Shown here: one piece after another, positions 1 to 5,588 of the stretch | Position numbering within the stretch: the stretch's first letter is position 1 | Layout of the letters: each line of letters starts with the position of its first letter | Source: Ruminococcaceae bacterium UBA5905 | GTDB lineage: Bacteria > Bacillota > Clostridia > Oscillospirales > Acutalibacteraceae | Reading direction: 5' to 3' | NCBI GenBank assembly: GCA_002431285.1 | Contig: DJEF01000057.1 | Coordinates: 855 to 7,608, forward strand | DNA: 6,754 bases | Translations under genes and position numbers: made by a program | Notes under the pieces: model-generated | The model's database searches: none | What the model was told of the DNA's origin: nothing | The model's input: only the letters and a program-made list of their open reading frames with translations

Positions 1-741
1 GTCAACCAGAAGGGCGGCGTGGGAAAAACCACCACCGCCGTGAATGTGGCGTCCACCGTGGCGGAGATGGGCAAGACCTGTCTGCTGGTGGATATCGACC
101 CCCAGGGCAACGCCACCAGCGGCGTGGGACTGGATAAGCGCCGGGTGCAGCTGTCCACCTATGATCTGCTGGCGGGGGCGGAGGGCAGCGACCGGGCGGC
201 CATCCGTACGGCGTTTGAGCGGCTGTCCATCGTGCCCTCCAGCGTGGCGCTGGCGGGGGCGGAGATCGAGATGGTGGATCTGCCCCGCCGGGAGAGCCGC
301 CTGAAGGCGGCGCTGGCGCCCTATCGGGAACGGTACGATTTCATTTTCATTGATTGCCCGCCGGCGCTGGGGCTGCTGACCCTCAATGCGCTGGTGGCGG
401 CGGACACCTTCCTCATTCCGGTGCAGCCGGAATATTACGCGCTGGAGGGGTTGTCCCAGCTAATCGCCACCGTGCGGCAGGTGAAACGGCTGTATAACCC
501 CGGTCTGGAGCTGGAGGGGGTGCTGTTCACCATGTACGACGGGCGCACGAACCTCACCCAGCAGGTGGCGGCGGAGGTCAAAAAGTTCTTCCCCCGCAAG
601 GTGTACGGGGCGGTGGTGCCCCGCAGTGTGCGGCTGGCGGAGGCGCCCTCTTTCGGCCGCCCCATCAACTATTACGATAAGGCGTCCAAGGGTGCCAAAT
701 CCTACCGGGCGGTCGCCGAAGAATTGCTGGCAAATCAGTAG
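1..741 (+). CDS. parA: Chromosome-partitioning ATPase ParA/Soj, 5'-truncated by window edge
   Basis: ParA is a cytoplasmic deviant-Walker ATPase that binds DNA non-specifically as an ATP dimer and works with ParB in chromosome segregation and replication control. The frame is open from base 1 and gives 246 visible residues. The deviant Walker A motif KGGVGKTT is at visible residues 4-11. The A' motif VDIDPQGN is near 30-37, and Walker B FIFIDCPP is near 114-121. The conserved C-terminal block PRSVRLAEAPSFGRPI carries the arginines that contact DNA in Soj. Family members are about 255 residues long, so only roughly 7-12 N-terminal residues are missing. A GTG at base 19 cannot be the start because it would remove half of Walker A. 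The gene ends normally with TAG; repeat sequence starts inside or right after the stop codon. It is followed, unusually, by a 539-base gap before parB. Confidence 0.97.
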   Translation, partial: VNQKGGVGKTTTAVNVASTVAEMGKTCLLVDIDPQGNATSGVGLDKRRVQLSTYDLLAGAEGSDRAAIRTAFERLSIVPSSVALAGAEIEMVDLPRRESRLKAALAPYRERYDFIFIDCPPALGLLTLNALVAADTFLIPVQPEYYALEGLSQLIATVRQVKRLYNPGLELEGVLFTMYDGRTNLTQQVAAEVKKFFPRKVYGAVVPRSVRLAEAPSFGRPINYYDKASKGAKSYRAVAEELLANQ

Positions 742-776
742 TTAGTCGTTAGAGAATAGCGGTTAGGAGAACGAGG
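741..776 (-). repeat. Left inverted arm of parA-parB spacer element
   Basis: It begins on the last base of the parA stop codon with GTTAGTCGTTAGAGAATAG, followed by an extra CGGTTAG and then GAGAACGAGG. Without the extra seven bases it reads as the reverse complement of the third right-hand repeat unit (1221-1249). The same 13-base core recurs at 794-806 in the same orientation, so the left side appears to be at least two decayed copies. Confidence 0.65.
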
Positions 777-1052
777 AAGGACGGAAAGCAGCCGTTAGTC
801 GTTAGAAAATAATAGTCGTTGGGGGAAGGGCAAGCGGCAGTCGGCGGATAGAGACCGGTCGTTGGGAGAACGCGGGCACGGAAGTGGCGGTTAGAACATG
901 GCCGACGGGAGAATGGGGAACGGTCAGGTGTCCGACGATCGAACCCCGTCTGTGCTGCCCGGTGTCGGCCATCGACCGCCGAGCATCTGTATGCGCAGCC
1001 GATCGGGTATCCCTCGGTTTCTCCTGCCGCCGAGCGCTCGATAGCCGGACGC

Positions 1053-1110
1053 GCGGACAACTGAAGTTTACTCCGTGTCTCCTACTATCCAACGACTGAT
1101 TCCTATATAC
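1053..1110 (+). repeat. Direct repeat unit 1 upstream of parB
   Basis: This is the most diverged of three tandem units. It contains TGAAGTTTACTCCG (a dyad with two mismatches), then TCTCCTACTATCC, AACGACTGAT and TCCTATATAC. Shared blocks occur in the same order in the units starting at 1132 and 1202. The AACGACT cores of successive units are 79 and 70 bases apart. Confidence 0.7.
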
Positions 1111-1131
1111 GGTTTACCCCGCTTTGGATAC

Positions 1132-1194
1132 GCGGTTGATCGGAGTTTACACCGTTTCTCCTGCGTTCTAACGACTAACTCCTATATACTATAC
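1132..1194 (+). repeat. Direct repeat unit 2 upstream of parB
   Basis: The unit contains CGGAGTTTACACCG (a dyad with one mismatch) at 1141-1154, TTTCTCCTGCGTTC, the core TAACGACTAAC, and CTCCTATATACTATAC. Its TATACT at 1185-1190 resembles a -10 box, but there is no convincing -35 box at the right distance. Units 2 and 3 are the best-matched pair. Confidence 0.75.
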
Positions 1195-1201
1195 TAAATG
1201 C

Positions 1202-1263
1202 GTGGTCAACCGGAGTTCACTCCGTCTCTCCTACTCACTAACGACTAACCCCTATATACTATC
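1202..1263 (+). repeat. Direct repeat unit 3, ending just before the parB ribosome binding site
   Basis: The unit contains a perfect dyad CGGAGT-TC-ACTCCG at 1211-1224, then TCTCCTACTC, the core ACTAACGACTAAC at 1237-1249, and CCCTATATACTATC. It ends three bases before the parB Shine-Dalgarno sequence, so anything bound here would sit on the parB leader or promoter. TATACT at 1255-1260 could be a -10 box, but a start site there would lie almost on the Shine-Dalgarno, which makes it doubtful. Confidence 0.75.
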
Positions 1264-1280
1264 TTGGAAGGAGTCCGATT

Positions 1281-2141
1281 ATGGCGATGAAAAAAGGCGG
1301 TCTGGGCAAGGGCCTGGATGTGCTGTTTGCGGAAAACACACTGGAGGATGACGCCCGCACGGTGTCGCTGCCCATTCACGAGATCGTACCCAACCGGGAG
1401 CAGCCCCGGAAACAGTTTGACGATGAGGCGCTGCAGGAGCTGGCGGATTCCATCGCCCAGCACGGAGTGCTGCAGCCCCTGCTGGTGCGGCCCATGCCCG
1501 ACGGCAGCTATCAGCTGGTGGCGGGGGAGCGCCGCTGGCGCGCCTCCCAGATCGCGGGGCTCAGCGAGGTGCCCGTGGTGGTGCGGGATATGAACGAGCA
1601 GGAGGCCGCCGAGCTGGCGCTGATCGAAAACCTCCAGCGGGAGGATCTGAATCCCATGGAGGAGGCGCTGGGCTACCAGACCCTCATGGAGGGCTACGGC
1701 ATGACCCAGGAGCAGGCGGCGCAGGTGGTGAATAAATCCCGCCCCGCGGTGGCCAATGCCCTGCGGTTGCTGCGGCTGCCCCAGTCGGTGGCGGCGCTGG
1801 TGGCGGACGGGTCCCTGTCCGCCGGACACGCCCGGTCGGTGCTGGCTTTTGAGGATGAGGAGCTGATGCTGCACATGGCGCAGACCGCCGTGGAAAAGGG
1901 TCTGTCGGTGCGGGAGCTGGAGCGGCTGGCCAAGCAGGCAAAGAAAGCCCCGAAAACCCCCGCCGAGCCCAAGCCCCGCCGGGATAGCTTTTTCGATGAG
2001 GTGGCGCTGGCGCTGCGGGAAAATCTGGGACGGCAGGTGAAGGTCACCGGCGATGCCAAGGGCGGCACACTGCAAATCGAGTTCTTCGATCCCGAGGATC
2101 TGCGGGCGCTGGCCAATCGGCTGGCGGAGCAAAACCAGTGA
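1281..2141 (+). CDS. parB: Chromosome-partitioning protein ParB (Spo0J/Noc family)
   Basis: This is a CTP-binding DNA clamp that loads at parS sites, spreads along DNA, recruits SMC and stimulates ParA ATPase. Its 286 residues are the usual length. The N-terminal KKGGLGKGLDVLF segment (4-16) is the region that contacts ParA in the family. The partition domain includes IVPNREQPRKQF (35-46) and the CTP-binding GERRWRA motif (82-88), followed by ENLQRED (116-122). A helix-turn-helix spans about 141-165 (MTQEQAAQVVNKSRPAVANA onward). A charged Lys/Pro/Ala linker (about 217-236) leads to the C-terminal dimerisation domain, which ends in the helix EDLRALANRLAEQ. The ATG at 1281 has GGAAGGAG at 1266-1273, seven bases upstream; the ATG at 1287 is spaced less well. 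The long gap to parA suggests parB may have its own promoter within the repeats. Confidence 0.97.
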   Translation: MAMKKGGLGKGLDVLFAENTLEDDARTVSLPIHEIVPNREQPRKQFDDEALQELADSIAQHGVLQPLLVRPMPDGSYQLVAGERRWRASQIAGLSEVPVVVRDMNEQEAAELALIENLQREDLNPMEEALGYQTLMEGYGMTQEQAAQVVNKSRPAVANALRLLRLPQSVAALVADGSLSAGHARSVLAFEDEELMLHMAQTAVEKGLSVRELERLAKQAKKAPKTPAEPKPRRDSFFDEVALALRENLGRQVKVTGDAKGGTLQIEFFDPEDLRALANRLAEQNQ

Positions 2142-2168
2142 CCTCGGTGCAGGCGGGAGCAACAACGT

Positions 2169-2203
2169 GCGGCGGGCAGCTAACGCTGCCTGCCGTTGAT
2201 TTT
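2169..2203 (+). terminator. Hairpin after parB: possible terminator or attenuator
   Basis: An 11-12-bp GC-rich stem (2169-2180 with 2185-2196) closes on the tetraloop TAAC, with one internal G-U pair and one at the base. It is followed by TGATTTTA, an imperfect T tract. It sits between parB and the thioesterase and ends just before the latter's Shine-Dalgarno, so it could reduce read-through rather than stop it completely. The weak T tract lowers confidence that it is a full terminator. Confidence 0.5.
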
Positions 2204-2215
2204 ACGGAGGAAGAT

Positions 2216-2977
2216 ATGTCCGAATTGTATATTCATCCGGAGAATATACCGGCTGTATGCAAATATCCGCTGCAAGTAGCCTCTTTTGATGTGGCGCCGG
2301 ACGGAAAATTGCGCCCGGCGGCGGTGCTGCGGTATCAGCAGGAGGCGGCGGAGCAGCACTTTGCCCCCGGCGGCCTGGGCTGGCGGGGCATGGCGGCGCT
2401 GGGGATGGCGTTTGTGTGTGTGCGGTGGCATGGACAGCTGCTGCGCCGCCCCGGCATGGGGGAGCGGGTGACGGTGGAGACCTGGCACCGGCAGCGGAAA
2501 GGCCCCCGGTTTTATCGTTGCTATCGGTGGGTGGATGCAGACGGCGCGGAGATCATCCGGGGGGTGATGGAGTTTGCGCTGGTGTCCACCGCCGACCACC
2601 GTCTGCTGCGGGGGGAGGAATTTGACCGGTTCGCCATTCCCGCCCAGCGGGAGCGGCGGGTGGATTGCCCCGACCCCGGCCGGCTGATTCTGCCGGAGCT
2701 GGCGGCGGCGGGGGACTATCGGGTGCGCCCCTCCGATGCGGATATGAATGGGCATATGAACAACACCCATTATGCCGATCTGTGCGAGGACCTGCTGCCG
2801 CCGGGGACGGCGGCGGGGGAGATCGTGCTGCAATTCCATCACGAGAGCCGTCCCGGAGAGACGGTGGCGCTGGAATCCGCCCGTCAGGGCGACGCGCTCT
2901 ATCTGCGGGGCATCCGGGGGGAACTGCCCATCTTTGCGGCAAAGATTGGGCTGGTGACGGACGACCATGGAGCTTAG
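2216..2977 (+). CDS. Acyl-ACP thioesterase (bacterial FatA/FatB-like)
   Basis: The predicted role is hydrolysis of fatty acyl-ACP in the cytoplasm to release free fatty acid from the fatty-acid synthesis cycle. The 253 residues fit a tandem double-hotdog enzyme: an N-terminal hotdog at about 12-135, with AVLRYQQEAAEQH on its helix, and a second at about 158-250. The second carries DADMNGHMNNTHYADLCED, which matches the plant FatB D-x-N-x-H-x-N-N block. D176, N178 and H180, together with E210 in FHHESRPGE, correspond to the four FatB catalytic-site residues, so the protein should be active. The ATG at 2216 is preferred because GGAGG (2206-2210) lies five bases upstream; an in-frame GTG at 2138 would add 26 unlike residues and overlap parB. 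Its end overlaps the next gene. Chain-length preference cannot be read from the sequence. Confidence 0.92.
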   Translation: MSELYIHPENIPAVCKYPLQVASFDVAPDGKLRPAAVLRYQQEAAEQHFAPGGLGWRGMAALGMAFVCVRWHGQLLRRPGMGERVTVETWHRQRKGPRFYRCYRWVDADGAEIIRGVMEFALVSTADHRLLRGEEFDRFAIPAQRERRVDCPDPGRLILPELAAAGDYRVRPSDADMNGHMNNTHYADLCEDLLPPGTAAGEIVLQFHHESRPGETVALESARQGDALYLRGIRGELPIFAAKIGLVTDDHGA

Positions 2978-3689
2978 AGCGGCGCTGGAGGCTGCCCGGG
3001 AGCCGACGGCGGACGGCATCGGCACATTGGGGGAGAAAACCGTCCACGCGGCGCTCAAACGCTGGGCGGACGAAAATCCCGCCCACTGGGAGGTGCCGCT
3101 GCCGGAGGGATTCGTGGCGGATGTGTTTGACGGGGAGCGGGTGACGGAGATTCAGACCGCCAATTTTTCGGCGCTGCGGCGTAAGCTGACGGTGCTGCTG
3201 GAGCGCTATCCGGTGACGGTGGTGCATCCCATCGTGCGGCAAAAGTGGCTGTGCTGGATCGACCCGGTCACCGGCGAGGTGACGCCGCCCCGCCGCTCGC
3301 CCCGCCGGGGCAGCTGGGCGGATGCCGGCGGGCAGCTCATTTATCTGCTGCCCTGTCTGCACCACCCCCGGCTGACGGTGACGCTGGTGCTGCTGGATGT
3401 GGAGGAGCATCGGCTGGCGGACGGCTGGGGCCACGGGGGCAAGCGGGGCAGCCATCGGGCGGAGCGTTATCCCCGCACGGAGATACCGCCCGAGACCCTG
3501 ATGCTGCGCGGCCCGTCGGATTATCGGGCGCTGCTGCCCGCCGGGCTTCCGAACCCTTTTACGGCGGCGGAATTCGGCAAAGCCGTCCGCCAACAGGGAC
3601 GCACCCTGCAGGGCACGCTCAAGGTATTATTAACGCTGGAGGTGATCACCCGGGAAAAATCGGGGCGGAAGTTTTTATATCGGTATTAA
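2967..3689 (+). CDS. Unknown-function protein with possible PD-(D/E)XK-like core
   Basis: I do not recognise a named function. The 240-residue product is probably cytoplasmic, with no signal peptide or membrane segment. The N-terminal half reads GIGTLGEKTVHAALKRW (17-33), VADVFDGERVTEIQT (50-64), then a basic helix LRRKLTVLLERYPVTVV. The helix glutamate E23, D52 in a strand, and E61-x-Q63 in the next strand resemble the order of acidic residues in PD-(D/E)XK nuclease folds, with Q in place of the usual K. This assignment is inference. The middle has WLCWIDPVTGEV (94-105) and a strand LTVTLVLLDVEEHRL. The C-terminus (about 198-240: PFTAAEFGKAVRQQ, then TLKVLLTLEVITRE, then GRKFLYRY) looks like a winged helix. 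The ATG lies in the thioesterase gene, an 11-base overlap without a strong Shine-Dalgarno, which implies translational coupling. Base composition matches the neighbours. Confidence 0.85.
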   Translation: MELRAALEAAREPTADGIGTLGEKTVHAALKRWADENPAHWEVPLPEGFVADVFDGERVTEIQTANFSALRRKLTVLLERYPVTVVHPIVRQKWLCWIDPVTGEVTPPRRSPRRGSWADAGGQLIYLLPCLHHPRLTVTLVLLDVEEHRLADGWGHGGKRGSHRAERYPRTEIPPETLMLRGPSDYRALLPAGLPNPFTAAEFGKAVRQQGRTLQGTLKVLLTLEVITREKSGRKFLYRY

Positions 3690-3905
3690 CAGCCACAAAA
3701 CAGGAATTCGGAGAAACGGAAACATAAGAAAGATACCGTGCAGGCAACAGGAAATCGGAAAACAGAAAACGGCGCATAAAACCGCTATGAAATCTATCGT
3801 TGTGGCGTTCAAACAGCGGAAAAAGGGAAAAAGGGGGAGCGTCCCGCCGATTTTCCGTTCTCCTATTGCCGAACGCCTGGACAACACAATCGGAGTACAA
3901 CAGTT

Positions 3906-3972
3906 TTTTCGGCGAAACAGCGTCCTTACCGGCTTTGTTGTCCTCCGCTCAGAAAACGCTGTTTGCCGAAAA
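3906..3972. repeat. Near-perfect 17-bp inverted repeat
   Basis: TTTTCGGCGAAACAGCGT at 3906-3923 is the reverse complement of ACGCTGTTTGCCGAAAA at 3956-3972 except for one bulged G (3914). The loop is 32 bases. The T-rich end is on the outside of the left arm, so it does not read as a Rho-independent terminator on either strand. It may be the ends of a small element, a structured RNA or a decayed remnant. Confidence 0.75.
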
Positions 3973-3983
3973 TCTTCGATCGG

Positions 3984-4005
3984 ATACGAGAAAGTTTTTT
4001 CGTAT
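3984..4005. repeat. 9-bp hairpin with 4-base loop
   Basis: ATACGAGAA pairs with TTTTCGTAT (one G-U pair) around the loop AGTT. It lies 11 bases after the larger inverted repeat, so the two may belong to one structured unit. There is no T tract after the stem on the + strand, so it is not called a terminator. Confidence 0.6.
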
Positions 4006-4127
4006 GGCCAGTCGAAGAACGCCGCAATGCTGTCGTATTGCAAGTGATGAGACAAACAAAACGGGAAGATATTCCGTTTCGGGAACGGTTGCACCCGGAT
4101 TGCTTTGTCTAAAGGCTACTCACTATC

Positions 4128-4170
4128 AGTCAGTTCGAGACCTTCCTGACTTAAAACAAAACTAAAGGAG
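4128..4170 (+). promoter_or_regulatory. preQ1-I riboswitch controlling queT
   Basis: Stem P1 is AGTCAG (4128-4133) pairing with CTGACT (4146-4151). The 12-base loop TTCGAGACCTTC (4134-4145) is C-rich at its 3' side, as preQ1-I aptamers require for ligand recognition and the pseudoknot. The A-rich tail AAAACAAAACTAAAGGAG follows directly. CCTT (4141-4144) can pair with AAGG (4165-4168), forming the H-type pseudoknot P2. That pairing covers the queT Shine-Dalgarno AAAGGAG (4164-4170), so ligand binding is expected to block translation initiation. The downstream gene being a queuosine-precursor transporter strongly supports the call. Confidence 0.9.
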
Positions 4171-4179
4171 CGATTTGTC

Positions 4180-4716
4180 ATGTCAAAACAGAAAACCATG
4201 TCCGTACGGCGGCTGGTGACCGCCGGTGTTATCGGCGGCTTGTATGCCGCCCTGACCCTGTTGCTGGCTCCCTTGTCCTTTGCGGGGCTGCAGTGCCGCC
4301 TGTCGGAGGCGCTGACCGTGCTGGCGGCGTTCACCCCCGCCGCGATTCCCGGTTTGATCGTAGGCTGTCTCGTGTCCAATCTGGCGGGGCTGACCATGGG
4401 GGCCAACCCGGCGGGAGCGTTGGACCTGCTGCTGGGGCCGCTGGCCACCGGGCTGGCGGCGGTGTGGAGCTACCACCTGCGCAACCGGAAGCTGGGCGGT
4501 GTGCCGCTATTATCCACGCTGCCCCCGGTGATCCTCAACGCCTTGATCGTGGGGGCGGAGCTGGCGCTGGTGGCGCCGGAATTTTCCGTGCCGGTGCTGT
4601 TCATTCAGATGGGCAGCGTTGGATTAGGGGAGTTGGCCGCTTGCGTGGTGGGCGGCGGCATCCTGGCCGCAGCCCTGTGTCGCACCGGCGCGGCGGATAA
4701 AATCTTTACGGACTGA
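4180..4716 (+). CDS. queT: Queuosine-precursor ECF transporter S component QueT
   Basis: This is the integral membrane substrate-binding subunit of an energy-coupling-factor transporter for a queuosine precursor such as preQ1 or queuine. The 178 residues hold about five to six hydrophobic segments: about 11-35, 44-71, 79-99, 108-132, 137-149 and 150-167. Family hallmarks are GLQCRLSEALTVLAAFTP (36-53), the small-residue-rich GLIVGCLVSNLAGL (58-71) and the DLLLGPLATGLAA segment (82-94). The ATG at 4180 has AAAGGAG ending nine bases upstream, inside the preQ1 riboswitch, and the gene ends just before a strong terminator, so it is a single-gene regulated unit. EcfA, EcfA' and EcfT are not in the window and would be the shared housekeeping module. 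No queuosine biosynthesis genes are adjacent, which fits salvage. Confidence 0.95.
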   Translation: MSKQKTMSVRRLVTAGVIGGLYAALTLLLAPLSFAGLQCRLSEALTVLAAFTPAAIPGLIVGCLVSNLAGLTMGANPAGALDLLLGPLATGLAAVWSYHLRNRKLGGVPLLSTLPPVILNALIVGAELALVAPEFSVPVLFIQMGSVGLGELAACVVGGGILAAALCRTGAADKIFTD

Positions 4717-4732
4717 ATTATACCGATTGTTT

Positions 4733-4777
4733 TATACTCTGCGTATCCGCACAGCGGATACGCAGAGTATATTTTAT
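4733..4777 (+). terminator. Strong Rho-independent terminator of queT
   Basis: Starting 16 bases after the stop codon, ATACTCTGCGTATCCG (4734-4749) is perfectly complementary to CGGATACGCAGAGTAT (4755-4770). With the closing C-G pair and an outer T-A pair the stem reaches 18 bp around the loop ACA. It is followed by TTTTAT, a short T tract. On the opposite strand no T tract follows, so it acts in the + direction. Confidence 0.85.
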
Positions 4778-5229
4778 GGGTGAGAATACGCATTGAAAAG
4801 AGAGGTCGCCGCCGGGTGCGGCCTGCCATACGGCACCGCAACTCCCGGTCTGTCCATCGCCGGGTGCAGTGGATCGGCTGCTTTGCCCGCGTTGCTGTGG
4901 CGTCGGTGCTGCCTGCTCTCTCCGGGTCGGCTTCCGAGGTTTCAGCGCTGTTCCCACCGGCGGCGAAAAGCGTATCCGACACGACCTGCGGAACCGCCGC
5001 TGGAATTGATTGTCCGTTGACTGCCGCTCACCCGTCCTTTCCCCGCCGGTGCACCCGGCTGCATGGCGGCGGCTGCTCGCCGTCCGTAGTTTCTCTGCTG
5101 ACGAATTTGCGTTGCTGCCGATGCACTTGGCCGCAGGGCGGCGGCTGCCTGCTGCCCTGTCGCATTTCCTTGTGGCGAATGCGCCGCCGCCGGAAAGCTT
5201 CGCTTGTCCACAGAACAGCGCCCCGAAAA

Positions 5230-5266
5230 CCGCCGATTGGCTGTCGGTTGCGCGACCAATCGGCGG
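5230..5266. repeat. 11-bp perfect inverted repeat
   Basis: CCGCCGATTGG (5230-5240) and CCAATCGGCGG (5256-5266) flank a 15-base loop. GTCG and CGAC near the loop could extend pairing in an alternative fold. No T tract follows, so this is not a terminator. Role unknown. Confidence 0.7.
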
Positions 5267-5451
5267 CGCCGGATTTCCCGGAGCGGCGACCGCTTATTGC
5301 AGCGATCCGCAGTTCCGCCGTTCTCTGCTCCGGCAGACAAACGCACCCGCCGCAAATCTCCGTCCATTCGGCCGCCCGTGCCGACGAATTTGCGGGGTCG
5401 TCTGCTCTGTGGCCCGGAATGCGTTGGCGGGGTTGTTCGTCGAACTTTCCA

Positions 5452-5472
5452 CCACCGGCCGACTGCCGGTGG
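5452..5472. repeat. 8-bp hairpin upstream of the metal-binding protein promoter
   Basis: CCACCGGC (5452-5459) pairs with GCCGGTGG (5465-5472) around the loop CGACT, followed by AAAAAT. An alternative pairing uses TTTCC before the stem with GGAAA after it. It ends 40 bases before the -35 box, so it could be an operator-like or leader structure, but nothing ties it to a known regulator. Confidence 0.5.
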
Positions 5473-5512
5473 AAAAATCCGGTCGATTTTCGGTAACAAT
5501 TCGGTTGAGGGC

Positions 5513-5541
5513 TTTACATTTACCCCCGGAGCGGGTATACT
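5513..5541 (+). promoter_or_regulatory. Sigma-A type promoter for the metal-binding protein gene
   Basis: TTTACA (5513-5518) and TATACT (5536-5541) are separated by exactly 17 bases, each one mismatch from the consensus boxes. Transcription would start near 5547-5549, giving a leader of about 40 bases before the ATG at 5589. No recognisable Zur or Fur-like operator overlaps it. Confidence 0.82.
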
Positions 5542-5588
5542 GATAGAACTGAAGAATATCACACCGCGCGGAGAATGGGAGAGACGGT

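Larger units (their letters stand above)
741..1263. repeat. Repeat-rich inverted element between parA and parB
   Basis: This stretch contains no believable gene. The word GTTAGTCGTTAGA occurs at 741-753 and 794-806, with decayed versions near 813 and 857. Its reverse complement TCTAACGACTAAC is at 1167-1179, with one-base or few-base variants at 1237-1249 and 1088-1100. The left end (741-776) aligns with the reverse complement of 1221-1249 apart from a 7-base insertion (760-766) and a few mismatches, so the stretch has inverted ends. The middle (about 880-1050) is GC-rich, holds a perfect palindrome CGAGCGCTCG at 1031-1040, and an imperfect pairing of 964-975 with 1038-1049. It could be a degenerate miniature element, a foldback repeat or a cluster of regulatory sites. 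No transposase or clear target-site duplication is visible. Confidence 0.7.
3690..4126. other. AT-richer non-coding stretch with inverted repeats
   Basis: No convincing gene is seen. Open frames on both strands (about 86-139 codons) show no recognisable domains, lack good ribosome binding sites and mirror one another. The stretch is visibly richer in A/T runs than the flanking genes. It contains the inverted repeat 3906-3972, the hairpin 3984-4005, and smaller dyads GCAAT/ATTGC (4024-4028 with 4037-4041) and CCGTT/AACGG (4074-4078 with 4084-4088). No clear terminator follows the gene ending at 3689. The promoter for the riboswitch-queT unit must lie here, but I could not identify a good -35/-10 pair. 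Confidence 0.6.
4778..5512. other. Long GC-rich stretch without a supported gene
   Basis: About 735 bases lie between the queT terminator and the next promoter. Open frames of up to 238 codons exist on both strands, but their translations are Arg/Pro/Ser/Cys-rich with no recognisable domain, and none has a good ribosome binding site. The stretch is full of small dyads: 5230-5266 (11 bp), 5350-5357 with 5388-5395 (8 bp), and 5452-5472 (8 bp). Short similar phrases recur, for example GACGAATTTGCG at 5101-5112 and 5383-5394. It may be a decayed gene, a long regulatory or RNA-coding region, or neutral spacer; I cannot tell which. Confidence 0.55.

Noticed and set aside
19..741. A parA start at the GTG at base 19
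   Set aside because: It would delete the KGG of the deviant Walker A motif; the frame is open to base 1, so the gene simply begins outside the window.
1181..1260. parB promoter at the TATACT boxes of repeat units 2 and 3
   Set aside because: No acceptable -35 box lies 16-18 bases upstream of either, and the second would start transcription almost at the Shine-Dalgarno.
742..1280. A CRISPR array in the parA-parB spacer
   Set aside because: Repeats are few, diverged, in both orientations and unevenly spaced (79 and 70 bases), with the similarity extending across most of each unit rather than conserved repeats with unique spacers.
2138..2215. An upstream GTG start for the thioesterase at 2138
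   Set aside because: It overlaps the end of parB, lacks a ribosome binding site and adds residues unlike the family, while the ATG at 2216 has GGAGG at good spacing.
3675..4094. Open frames of 86-139 codons in the 3690-4126 gap
   Set aside because: They have no recognisable domain, mirror each other on opposite strands and lack good start signals; a decayed remnant cannot be excluded.
5205..5213. DnaA-box-like TTGTCCACA, which with parA/parB might suggest a replication origin
   Set aside because: It is a single site with one mismatch; there is no cluster of boxes and no AT-rich unwinding region. A second near match (TTATCCACG near 4511) lies inside queT.
4780..5562. Long open frames on both strands (for example 4780-5496 + and 4942-5562 -)
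   Set aside because: They are low-complexity Arg/Pro/Ser-rich translations, typical of GC-rich non-coding DNA, with no motif and no ribosome binding site.
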